From contig CAMYNQ010000007.1 in the NCBI GenBank assembly GCA_947259785.1, positions 1-48,343 of the forward strand: DNA of 48,343 nt. The letters run 5' to 3'. The notes under the pieces are model-generated. The model saw only the letters and a program-made list of their open reading frames with translations, ran no database searches and was not told the origin of the DNA. The position numbers and the translations under genes were made by a program. Every line of letters begins with the position of its first letter. Position 1 is the first letter of the stretch. Below, piece by piece: positions 25,724 to 33,850 of this stretch. This DNA comes from an uncultured Chromatiaceae bacterium (GTDB lineage: Bacteria > Pseudomonadota > Gammaproteobacteria > Tenderiales > Tenderiaceae).

Positions 25724-27017
25724 CTGTCCCGTTAACCTTCACAGCAACACCATCTGATTAATGTCAGTCGACCTGCCAGGCACTGGATCACCTCTGAGCA
25801 AAGCCATTAACCCCCGCCGTCCAAACAAGTTGAGCTGTAATAGCCGTAAAATTTGTTGCATGCTTCTATGTAATTTTGATTGAAACTTGAGAAATGCCAA
25901 CAACAAGTAGACACACAAAGCAATCCAGATCTGTGTCATGACGGCATTTTTACTGGTGCCGACAAAGGATTTGATCTTCAGGTTTTGTTTGATCCATTTA
26001 AAGAACAACTCAACTTGCCATCTCGCCTTGTAAATATCGGCAATCGTCTTGGCTGACAATTTGAAATTGTTTGTCAGAAAAACATAGTGTTTACCGGTTT
26101 CCAAATTCCTGTAACCGATACGACGTAATTGAATAGGACACTTTTTCGAAGTTAGCGCACCCGTGAACTCGATTGTATGATCACGGGTCAGGCCTTTGTT
26201 TTTTAAGACTGCGCGACGACTTACCGTACGGTATTGAGCGTTGGTTTTTAACCGGGTGACAAAGAATATTTTTTTGTCAGTCAGTTGCTTATACCAACTG
26301 TAGTCGTTATAGCCTTTATCAATAGCGACAATACTGCCCTTGAGGAAAGTCAAGGTGCGGTCCACGTTCACATCATGTGTTTTGCTTTCTGTTAGCGTCA
26401 CAAATTCAGCCAAGTAACCGGCGTGGTTCAAGCCGACATGGAGTTTGACGGCACCTTTGGTGGTACGAAAATCTGCCCAGGGAAAAACGGATAAACATAA
26501 ATCGATGGTTGACGCATCGAGTGAATACAGTGGGTTTTTGAAACGAAATGTATGGCCTGATACAGCGCCTTGGCATTGATGCAACAACGTCCCAAATAAC
26601 GCCTCATACAAAGCATAAGGCTTATCATTATTAATCCGAGATAGATTGGGGCGAGATAATTGGGTGCTGCCTAGATGATAAAGGCGGTGCGCCTGTGCTG
26701 AAACATGATCAACAATATCTCTCAGGCTGTTTCGGCCTGATAATTGGGCCATCATCAGAATCACAAACTGAGACCAACGTGAGGCTGTCCGAAAAGATCG
26801 GCCTGAATGATGCTGCTTTGCCAGCGTTTCAAATTCATACCCAAAGCGCTTCGCAGGGCAGGCTCTGTCTCGGAACCAGTTTCAGTAACTGTGAAAACAC
26901 CGAATTATTATGCGCCATGGCCTGGTTATCCTATTTTGATTCAATAAGTTATTCGCAAACTCATCGTATCAATTGATGGATAATTCAGGCCTCCTTTTTG
27001 AGCTGTTAACGGGACAG
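25724..27017 (-). mobile_element. IS4-family insertion sequence, probably defective
   Basis: Perfect 13-bp inverted repeats CTGTCCCGTTAAC (25724-25736) and GTTAACGGGACAG (27005-27017) bound a 1294-base element. The flanks do not form a target duplication (GGTTACATTG on the left, GAGTGATGTT on the right), and the IS1182-type gene it cuts does not resume on the right. A deletion or recombination after insertion is the simplest reading. Confidence 0.85.
25739..26918 (-). pseudogene. IS4-family transposase with N-terminal frameshift
   Basis: The expected start MAHNNSVFSQLLKLVPR lies at 26918 on the minus strand, but the frame hits a stop soon after. The family continuation YEFETLAKQHHSGRSFR resumes in another frame and runs uninterrupted to 25739. 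A 28-base segment at 26840-26867 between the two parts accounts for the shift. The main part has the DDE core: YSLDASTID, IDKGYNDYSWY and the YREK signature YKARWQVELFFKWIKQNLK. A GTG at 26764 could allow a shortened product, but the N-terminal domain would be lost. Confidence 0.85.
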
Positions 27018-27138
27018 GAGTGATGTTTCATGAATTTGTCTTTTCCTACTCGTTTGGCATCCCACAAACAGCTGTCATAGTTGCTTATCTAATAATGATT
27101 TCTATTTAATTCCTGAAGTTTGGTCGGTTAATCTAACG

Positions 27139-27327
27139 ATGGAATACACAATTTTGTTGCTTGCTTGTGGCTGCTTTGCCTTATCTCTTGCCGCTGATAT
27201 GTGGATGCCTCAGAGTGATATGCAATTTCTTGTTGAGGATGGAGCAAAGCTGTTTGGTATCGTTACCTGGTTCATTTTTTTTATTAGAATTAGTTATGTT
27301 CAAACCCTGTTGTTGATCGAGAGATAA
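27139..27327 (+). CDS. Small membrane protein of unknown function
   Basis: The 62-residue frame starts at ATG and has two hydrophobic segments (TILLLACGCFALSLAADMW and KLFGIVTWFIFFIRISYV) separated by an acidic loop (PQSDMQFLVEDG). The composition is protein-like and the loop is well formed, but I recognise no family and the ribosome site is weak. It lies 121 bases right of the IS4-family end and converges with the Cys/His-rich gene. Confidence 0.55.
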   Translation: MEYTILLLACGCFALSLAADMWMPQSDMQFLVEDGAKLFGIVTWFIFFIRISYVQTLLLIER

Positions 27328-27346
27328 TATCTGTATTCAACAAGAG

Positions 27347-28555
27347 TTAATGCCGATTATGTTTTGGTTTTATGCCAGTTCGGTATAGATACATCGATGG
27401 TTTATCAAGTTGGTACATCTTGCCTTGAGCAGCAGCAATGCAGATGTCCCTGGTTTCACTGCCAAGTGCTTTACATGCTTCCGAGGCTCGCTGTTCATTG
27501 AAGTCAGCCAGCTTTTCTATAACACCCTCGATGCAGAGTATCTGCTCTTTATTGCCACCATAACTACAAACTACTTTTAGCAGAGTTGGATGTTCTATTA
27601 TCAAAGGAGTATATGCCGCCCCTAGCCCGTGGAAACAGCCGCCCCTGACGTCTGCAGGCAACTGTGCACAAAGCATAATCAGGTGCTCAAGCCCCAGGCC
27701 TCGTTCTTCTTTGACTTCGCTGACTATGTACCGATAGCAGGCGGCGGGGTAGGTGGTAAATTTGTTGCAAGGATAATTCGAGCCCCAGCGTTGTGTATCA
27801 GCCTGTCTTGAGCCATTGCTGGTCACGTGATCCATATACTGCATGTAAACACCGGTAGCGCAGTAGTAATCCATGCCAGGCTCATTGAAGTGCCTACAGC
27901 CATCGATTGAGGCGCCTATATCGTGGTCTGTTTTCAACATCAGCGCGTGGCCCATGGCGTGGGCACAGTTGCCACGCTTATGCTGACGCGCCATTTCACT
28001 CGTGTGGCAAAATGGTTCCATCATCTCAAGCAATTTGTCGATGCCTGATGTTGTTTGGTGTGAGCTTTCATTGGTTTGGCTATGGGTATTGCCTTCATGA
28101 TGACTGGGATCATCCGAAAAGGCTTCGCCGATTGCCCCGTGCATGCAGGCATTGGTGCAGCTATTGCCACAGATGCTCAGGGTCTCATTGATATTATTTG
28201 TTTTACGGAAGATAGCTCGACCAAGCTCATGGGCTTGGCGGTGGCAGATTGTTTCTTCTGCTTCTAGAAAGCCTAAAATAGCCTTAGCTGGGATAAGCTC
28301 TATGTATTTGGTAAAAAAACGTTTTTCATCGTAATCAGGGCTGCGGTATTGTTGGGTTAGTTGATGTTTTAGCGTGTTATCTATGGCATTCCAGTGAGGT
28401 CTTTTGCCTTCATCAGTTTTCGTTGTCCCCATGTCTGAGATAAAGCGACTAATGTCTTCAGTGGCATAAGCCTTACTGATGCTGGTGCTGAGTACTAAAA
28501 GGGTTAAGCAGGTGTAAAAAATATCACGCAACAATCTTATGTGGTCCCTCATCAT
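27347..28555 (-). CDS. Exported Cys/His-rich protein of unknown family
   Basis: I place the start at the ATG ending at 28555, preceded by TAAGGA; an upstream ATG at 28600 lies inside the terminator of the previous gene. The 402-residue product has a signal peptide ending SISKAYA near residue 31. The mature part holds 16 cysteines, many in C-x-H or C-x(3) contexts: CHRQAHELGR (104), CGNSCTNACMHG (129-140), CAHAMGHALM (197), CRHFNEPG (220), CYRYI (273), CFHGLGAAY (307). The recurring C.H..G.A pattern suggests a metal-binding or disulphide-rich alpha repeat. There is no CXXCH, so it is not a classical c-type cytochrome. It follows the secreted paralogue gene on the same strand. Confidence 0.8.
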   Translation of the reverse strand: MMRDHIRLLRDIFYTCLTLLVLSTSISKAYATEDISRFISDMGTTKTDEGKRPHWNAIDNTLKHQLTQQYRSPDYDEKRFFTKYIELIPAKAILGFLEAEETICHRQAHELGRAIFRKTNNINETLSICGNSCTNACMHGAIGEAFSDDPSHHEGNTHSQTNESSHQTTSGIDKLLEMMEPFCHTSEMARQHKRGNCAHAMGHALMLKTDHDIGASIDGCRHFNEPGMDYYCATGVYMQYMDHVTSNGSRQADTQRWGSNYPCNKFTTYPAACYRYIVSEVKEERGLGLEHLIMLCAQLPADVRGGCFHGLGAAYTPLIIEHPTLLKVVCSYGGNKEQILCIEGVIEKLADFNEQRASEACKALGSETRDICIAAAQGKMYQLDKPSMYLYRTGIKPKHNRH

Positions 28556-28581
28556 TTTTTCCTTAGTCGAAAATGGGCAAT

Positions 28582-28614
28582 AAAAAAGGCTTTGTGACAT
28601 TCAACACAAAGCCT
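28582..28614 (-). terminator. Intrinsic terminator of the 28649-29794 gene
   Basis: Read on the minus strand, AGGCTTTGTG and CACAAAGCCT form a perfect 10-bp stem with an 8-base loop, followed directly by TTTTTT (28587 to 28582). It lies 35 bases past the stop of the secreted-protein gene and upstream of the Cys/His-rich gene, so the latter depends on readthrough or its own promoter. Confidence 0.9.
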
Positions 28615-28648
28615 AACTTACTATCATCTCTTGGTAAAAAATTACAGC

Positions 28649-29794
28649 TTAATCCCAGCCCTTTCTACCCCAGCCATTTCCGGTGTTGCTGTAATCCTTA
28701 CATGCGCCATTACCAGACCAATCGACATTGTAGGTGGGGTCACAAAATTGCTGATAGTTTTTATTCTTAGGGTCAAACCCGCTGGTATTCACCGTTACGC
28801 CGTCTGACTCGTAGTAGGTGTAGGTGCCGGCAGCGCCAAGCTGTCCTGTGCCGGCGGCCCAGGTGTATGTGCCGCCATTGATATTGGTTTTTTCCTGGTT
28901 GTATATGTGTGCAGTTGGTGTGGCATCGGTGGTGTCATAGTCGCCTTGATTAGCAGCCTCAAGCCCGCCTGTAAGGCTGGTGTTGTTGGTCATAAGAATG
29001 CCCGTGTTGTCCGAGCTGCTGTAGCTTATGGCGCGCATGTCGAGGGTGAATTCGTTGTTGACGTTGGTATTGGGATCGGTCACCTTGTTATCAACAACGG
29101 TCTGTGAAATATAGGGTTTGCTGTCAAAATCATCTTTCAGAAAGGTTGAAACGGTTTCACCATCTTCCATAATCTGGCGTACCAGTACCTTGGTCGGGTT
29201 GGCATAACCACTGGTGGTAAAGGTACCGTTTGTGCCAGTGTCATAGACCTTGTAGCCGCCCGAGTCTTCTGCCGTATTATTATCTGTGTAGGTGGCGGAT
29301 GCTGATGCAGCGGTGGCAATATGATCATCGAATCGTCTGCTGGAATTTGCTTCAATGATGTATTCCATATGAAAACCTTGGGTGTTGACCGGGTTGCTGG
29401 CCTGATCGTAATAATCGCCCATGATGAAATGCCAATAGTATTTACCGGTGTTGTTGTCTCTAAATACCCGGTTGTAAATAGGGGTGCCATCGTTGTGGGC
29501 GGCATTAATCTCTTGGTCATTATTTAGGCAGTTTATATCTGATTGAAATGACATGTTGTTGCAGGAATAGGCCCCTGTTTCATCTTCCTGGCCAAAGCTT
29601 TGGTAGGTCACATTTGTGCTGCCGCCATTGACCAGTGGTTTGAAGTTGAGCTCAAAGGCGGCCTCGCTGTTGGGGCTGCCAGAGGCGATGAAGAGGCTAA
29701 TGGCGCTTGCAAATTGCAGAATGGTAATAGGCAGGCGTTTTTTCTGATTTATGGGGGTTAATCCAGTTTTTTTGTGGGGTGTGTGTTGATACAT
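28649..29794 (-). CDS. Secreted protein of unknown family, paralogue of the 21304-22311 product
   Basis: The 381-residue protein has a basic N-terminus and a signal-like segment (ITILQFASAISLFIASGSP) ending near SEAAF. The mature part is rich in Asn, Asp, Thr and Tyr and has four cysteines in two pairs (YSCNNMSFQSDINC and FCDPTYNVDWSGNGAC), which may be disulphides. Shared blocks with the 21304 protein, in the same order, are an N-terminal LNFKP, a central VRQIMEDGE...LKDDFDSKPYISQ, and LDMRAISYSSSDNTGI. The C-terminus ends in a Gly-Trp-rich tail (NGWGRKGWD). No named domain is recognised. A strong intrinsic terminator follows. Confidence 0.8.
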   Translation of the reverse strand: MYQHTPHKKTGLTPINQKKRLPITILQFASAISLFIASGSPNSEAAFELNFKPLVNGGSTNVTYQSFGQEDETGAYSCNNMSFQSDINCLNNDQEINAAHNDGTPIYNRVFRDNNTGKYYWHFIMGDYYDQASNPVNTQGFHMEYIIEANSSRRFDDHIATAASASATYTDNNTAEDSGGYKVYDTGTNGTFTTSGYANPTKVLVRQIMEDGETVSTFLKDDFDSKPYISQTVVDNKVTDPNTNVNNEFTLDMRAISYSSSDNTGILMTNNTSLTGGLEAANQGDYDTTDATPTAHIYNQEKTNINGGTYTWAAGTGQLGAAGTYTYYESDGVTVNTSGFDPKNKNYQQFCDPTYNVDWSGNGACKDYSNTGNGWGRKGWD

Positions 29795-29892
29795 CTTCTA
29801 ACACTCAACAGATAAAATTTAATAAGCTTAATTAGCGATGTTTAATATATCGGCACTGAGGATGGGATCTTTAATGCTAAATTAACCTGATA

Positions 29893-29908
29893 AATACACT
29901 CGTGTATT
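29893..29908. promoter_or_regulatory. 16-bp palindrome upstream of guaB
   Basis: AATACAC-TC-GTGTATT is a perfect inverted repeat in the 325-base gap between the divergently oriented secreted-protein gene and guaB. It could be an operator; no regulator can be assigned. Confidence 0.4.
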
Positions 29909-29931
29909 CCGTTTCGCTAAGGAGTATGTGT

Positions 29932-30003
29932 ATGAGTGTTTTGTCAAGTGATTGTTTTATAAGGGGATATGGGGGGGTAGCAGTGCTCTTTCTTCAAAAT
30001 TAA
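29932..30003 (+). CDS. Possible 23-residue leader peptide upstream of guaB
   Basis: ATG at 29932 follows AAGGAG by seven bases and opens a 23-codon frame ending at TAA 30001-30003. The peptide (MSVLSSDCFIRGYGGVAVLF plus three residues) has no recognised match. The ribosome site is good but the frame is short, so coding is uncertain. The rest of the gap holds the guaB promoter. Confidence 0.2.
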   Translation: MSVLSSDCFIRGYGGVAVLFLQN

Positions 30004-30050
30004 TATTTGTTTAATATTGCTTGGTCTGTAAGTGATGTCTAAGGCTTGGC

Positions 30051-30080
30051 TTTACCGCTGGCGGCTAAACAACGTATAAT
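30051..30080 (+). promoter_or_regulatory. Probable sigma-70 promoter of guaB
   Basis: TATAAT at 30075-30080 is a perfect -10 element. TTTACC at 30051-30056 is a fair -35 element with an 18-base spacer. Transcription would begin about 33 bases upstream of the guaB ATG. Confidence 0.6.
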
Positions 30081-30119
30081 TCGGCGCTTTTACTTTTAGA
30101 CTTTTGACGGGATTAAGCC

Positions 30120-31580
30120 ATGCGCATCATAGAAGAAGCCTTAACGTTTGATGATGTTTTGTTGGTGCCAGCACATTCAACAGTGCTGCCCAAAGAGGTG
30201 GATCTATCCACCAAGCTGACGCGAGAAATCACTCTGAATATTCCCCTGGTGTCGGCAGCGATGGACACGGTTACCGAGTCCCGTCTGGCGATTGCCCTGG
30301 CGCAAGAGGGCGGTATCGGCATTATTCATAAGAATATGTCGATTCAGGATCAAGCCGCTGAGGTGTTCAAGGTCAAGAAATTTGAAAGTGGTGTCATCAA
30401 GGATCCAATTACTGTCTCACCTAAGGCGACCATCCGTGAAGTGATTGATCTGACGCGTGCCAAGAACTTTTCTGGCGTGCCAGTGGTTGATGGTGAAGAA
30501 CTGGTGGGTATTGTCACTAACCGCGATCTGCGTTTTGAAACCCGTTTCGATGAGCCAGTGTCTACAGTTATGACCCCTAAAGGTTCTTTGGTTACGGTTA
30601 AAGAAGGCGCCTCTCGTGAAGAGGTTCTGGGACTGCTGCATCAACACCGTATTGAAAAAGTATTAGTGGTCAATGACAGCTTCCATCTGCGTGGCTTGAT
30701 CACGGTCAAAGATATTCAAAAGGCACAAGACAAGCCGAATGCCTGTAAGGATGAGCAGGAGCGTCTGCGTGTTGGTGCTGCAGTTGGTACTGGTGGTGAT
30801 ACTCCTGATCGTGTTGCTGCACTGGTCGCAGCGGGTGTTGATGTGCTGGTGGTGGATACAGCTCATGGCCACTCACAAGGTGTAATTGACCGTGTTGCCT
30901 GGGTGAAGAAGAACTTTCCTCTGGTTCAGGTGATTGGCGGTAACATCGCCACTGCGGCAGCGGCCAGGGCGCTGGTTGAGGCGGGTGCTGATGCCGTCAA
31001 GGTGGGGATAGGTCCTGGGTCTATCTGTACTACGCGCATTATTTCAGGTGTGGGCGTGCCGCAGATCAGTGCCGTGGCCAACGTTGCCAAGGAACTGGAA
31101 GGCACAGGTGTGCCGTTTATCGCCGACGGTGGGGTGCGCTTCTCTGGTGACATGGCCAAGGCGATTGTCGCCGGTGCTTACACCGTGATGGTTGGTGGCA
31201 TGTTCGCAGGTACTGAAGAGGCACCAGGTGAAGTTGAGCTATACCAGGGGCGTACCTATAAGGCCTATCGTGGCATGGGCTCTTTGGGGGCTATGCAGCA
31301 GGGTTCCAGTGATCGCTATTTTCAGGACTCAAACGAAGGTGTTGAGAAGCTGGTGCCGGAAGGTATTGAAGGGCGTGTGCCATACAAGGGCAGTATGCTG
31401 GCAATTGTGCATCAGTTCATGGGCGGCCTGCGTTCCAGCATGGGTTATACCGGTTGTAAGGACTTGAATGAGATGCGTACCAAACCTGAGTTTGTGCGTG
31501 TGACCAATGCCGGCATGAAAGAGAGCCATGTGCATGATGTGACCATTACCCGCGAAGCGCCAAATTACAGGATTGACTAA
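30120..31580 (+). CDS. guaB: Inosine-5'-monophosphate dehydrogenase
   Basis: The 486-residue enzyme oxidises IMP to XMP with NAD, the first committed step of GMP synthesis. The TIM-barrel starts with [17 protein letters not shown], two CBS domains are inserted at about residues 94-205, and the catalytic loop [10 protein letters not shown] carries the nucleophile Cys303. The mobile flap ([15 protein letters not shown]) is intact. Length matches proteobacterial enzymes. It is followed by an intrinsic terminator and then guaA, the next enzyme of the pathway. Confidence 0.98.
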   Translation: MRIIEEALTFDDVLLVPAHSTVLPKEVDLSTKLTREITLNIPLVSAAMDTVTESRLAIALAQEGGIGIIHKNMSIQDQAAEVFKVKKFESGVIKDPITVSPKATIREVIDLTRAKNFSGVPVVDGEELVGIVTNRDLRFETRFDEPVSTVMTPKGSLVTVKEGASREEVLGLLHQHRIEKVLVVNDSFHLRGLITVKDIQKAQDKPNACKDEQERLRVGAAVGTGGDTPDRVAALVAAGVDVLVVDTAHGHSQGVIDRVAWVKKNFPLVQVIGGNIATAAAARALVEAGADAVKVGIGPGSICTTRIISGVGVPQISAVANVAKELEGTGVPFIADGGVRFSGDMAKAIVAGAYTVMVGGMFAGTEEAPGEVELYQGRTYKAYRGMGSLGAMQQGSSDRYFQDSNEGVEKLVPEGIEGRVPYKGSMLAIVHQFMGGLRSSMGYTGCKDLNEMRTKPEFVRVTNAGMKESHVHDVTITREAPNYRID

Positions 31581-31589
31581 GGTCAGTTT

Positions 31590-31620
31590 AAAAAGGCCGG
31601 TGCTGAGCCGGCCTTTTTGT
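31590..31620 (+). terminator. Intrinsic terminator between guaB and guaA
   Basis: AAAAAGGCCGG (31590-31600) and CCGGCCTTTTT (31608-31618) form a perfect 11-bp stem with a 7-base loop, ending in a T-run. guaA must therefore rely on readthrough or its own promoter in the following 60 bases. Confidence 0.9.
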
Positions 31621-31679
31621 TTCAGCCATACTGTTTTAAAGCTTCATAGCTTACTTCTACATATATTTAAGAGATGCCG

Positions 31680-33257
31680 ATGAGCAAAGACATTCATCAA
31701 GACAGAATCCTGATTCTCGATTTCGGTTCACAGTACACCCAGCTGATTGCCCGCCGTGTGCGTGAGGCCGGGGTCTATTCTGAACTGCACCCGTGGGACA
31801 TGGACGAGGCCGCGATTCGTGAATTTGCACCCAAGGGCATTATCCTTTCAGGTGGCCCTGAGAGCACTGTGGCTGCTGATGCGCCGGTCGCGCCTCAGGT
31901 GGTATTTGATCTGGGTGTGCCAGTGTTTGGTATCTGCTACGGCATGCAGACCATGACCGCGCAGTTGGGTGGCAAGGTTGAGAATGCTGACCATCATGAA
32001 TACGGGTATGCCCAGGTACGTGCTCGCGGCCATACTGAACTGTTGAAGGATATTGAAGACCACACCACTGAAGAAGGTTACGGCATGCTTGATGTGTGGA
32101 TGAGCCATGGTGACCGTGTGGTTGAGTTGCCTGAAGGTTTTAAGCTGATGGCCTCGACTGATTCAGCACCGATTGCCGGTATCGCCAATGAAGCCAAACA
32201 TTTCTATGGCGTGCAGTTTCATCCTGAGGTGACCCATACCCATCAGGGGCAGCGCATTCTCGAACGTTTTATTCACACTATTTGTGGTTGTGGTTCTGCG
32301 TGGACGCCAGGCAATATCGTTGAAGATGCCATTGCTCAGGTGCGTCAGCAGGTGGGTAGCGATGAGGTCATCCTCGGCCTGTCAGGGGGGGTCGACTCCT
32401 CTGTGGTGGCTGCGTTGTTGCACAAGGCCATCGGCGATCAGCTGACTTGTGTCTTCGTCGATAACGGTCTGCTGCGTTACAAAGAGGGTGATCAGGTAAT
32501 GGCAACATTCGCTGAGCACATGGGTGTGAAGGTGATTCGTGTCGATGCCGAACAGCGTTTTCTCGATGCGATGGCGGGTGAAAGTGACCCAGAGAAAAAG
32601 CGCAAGATAATCGGCAATCTATTTGTCGAAATCTTCGAAGAAGAATCTAACAAACTCAGCGCCGCCAAGTGGTTGGCGCAGGGGACCATCTATCCTGACG
32701 TGATTGAGTCGGCTGGTTCCAAGACAGGTAAGGCCCATGTGATTAAGTCACATCACAACGTCGGTGGCCTGCCAGAGCACATGAAATTGGAGCTGCTTGA
32801 GCCGCTGCGCGAATTGTTCAAGGACGAAGTGCGCAAGTTGGGTGTCGAGCTGGGCTTGCCCTATGACATGGTTTATCGCCATCCATTCCCCGGCCCTGGT
32901 CTGGGTGTGCGCATCCTCGGTGAAGTGAAAAAGGAGTATGCCGACGTGTTACGTCTGGCCGATCATATCTTTATTGAAGAGCTGCACAAACATGATCTTT
33001 ATAATAAGACCTCGCAGGCCTTTACCGTATTCCTGCCGGTTAAGTCTGTCGGTGTAACTGGTGATGGCCGGCGTTATGAATGGGTGGTGGCATTACGTGC
33101 CGTTGAAACCATCGACTTCATGACTGCTCGTTGGGCCCATCTGCCGTATGAGTTTCTGGATCATGTCTGCCGCCGCATCGTCAACGAGGTGGCTGGTATC
33201 TCCCGCGTCGTTTACGACATCACCGGCAAGCCGCCCGGCACCATTGAGTGGGAATGA
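31680..33257 (+). CDS. guaA: GMP synthase (glutamine-hydrolysing)
   Basis: I choose ATG 31680 with AAGAGA just upstream, giving 525 residues, the standard length; an in-frame ATG at 31674 adds two residues. The enzyme aminates XMP to GMP using glutamine and ATP. The class I amidotransferase domain has Cys86 (FGICYGMQT) and the His-Glu pair in [11 protein letters not shown]. The ATP pyrophosphatase domain has the PP-loop [15 protein letters not shown], and the C-terminal dimerisation domain ends [10 protein letters not shown] as expected. It lies downstream of guaB and just before tadA. Confidence 0.98.
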   Translation: MSKDIHQDRILILDFGSQYTQLIARRVREAGVYSELHPWDMDEAAIREFAPKGIILSGGPESTVAADAPVAPQVVFDLGVPVFGICYGMQTMTAQLGGKVENADHHEYGYAQVRARGHTELLKDIEDHTTEEGYGMLDVWMSHGDRVVELPEGFKLMASTDSAPIAGIANEAKHFYGVQFHPEVTHTHQGQRILERFIHTICGCGSAWTPGNIVEDAIAQVRQQVGSDEVILGLSGGVDSSVVAALLHKAIGDQLTCVFVDNGLLRYKEGDQVMATFAEHMGVKVIRVDAEQRFLDAMAGESDPEKKRKIIGNLFVEIFEEESNKLSAAKWLAQGTIYPDVIESAGSKTGKAHVIKSHHNVGGLPEHMKLELLEPLRELFKDEVRKLGVELGLPYDMVYRHPFPGPGLGVRILGEVKKEYADVLRLADHIFIEELHKHDLYNKTSQAFTVFLPVKSVGVTGDGRRYEWVVALRAVETIDFMTARWAHLPYEFLDHVCRRIVNEVAGISRVVYDITGKPPGTIEWE

Positions 33258-33746
<489 letters not shown>

Positions 33747-33850
33747 TCTGGGCTTGTAAAAAATATACCTGCAATTACCACTTTTCCGCTTGGAAGCTTT
33801 ACACTGGTTGAGTTGAAAGTAAGAGCTGTTGTAGTAAAGATAGAACTCCC

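Noticed and set aside
22743-27017. Composite transposon or prophage
   Set aside because: The IS elements belong to different families and bracket no cargo genes; no phage or integrase gene is present.
27347-28555. Multihaem c-type cytochrome
   Set aside because: There are many Cys and His residues but not one CXXCH motif.
27347-28600. Start of the Cys/His-rich protein at the ATG ending at 28600
   Set aside because: That ATG lies in the stem-loop of a strong terminator, whereas the ATG at 28555 has its own ribosome site and gives a better signal peptide.
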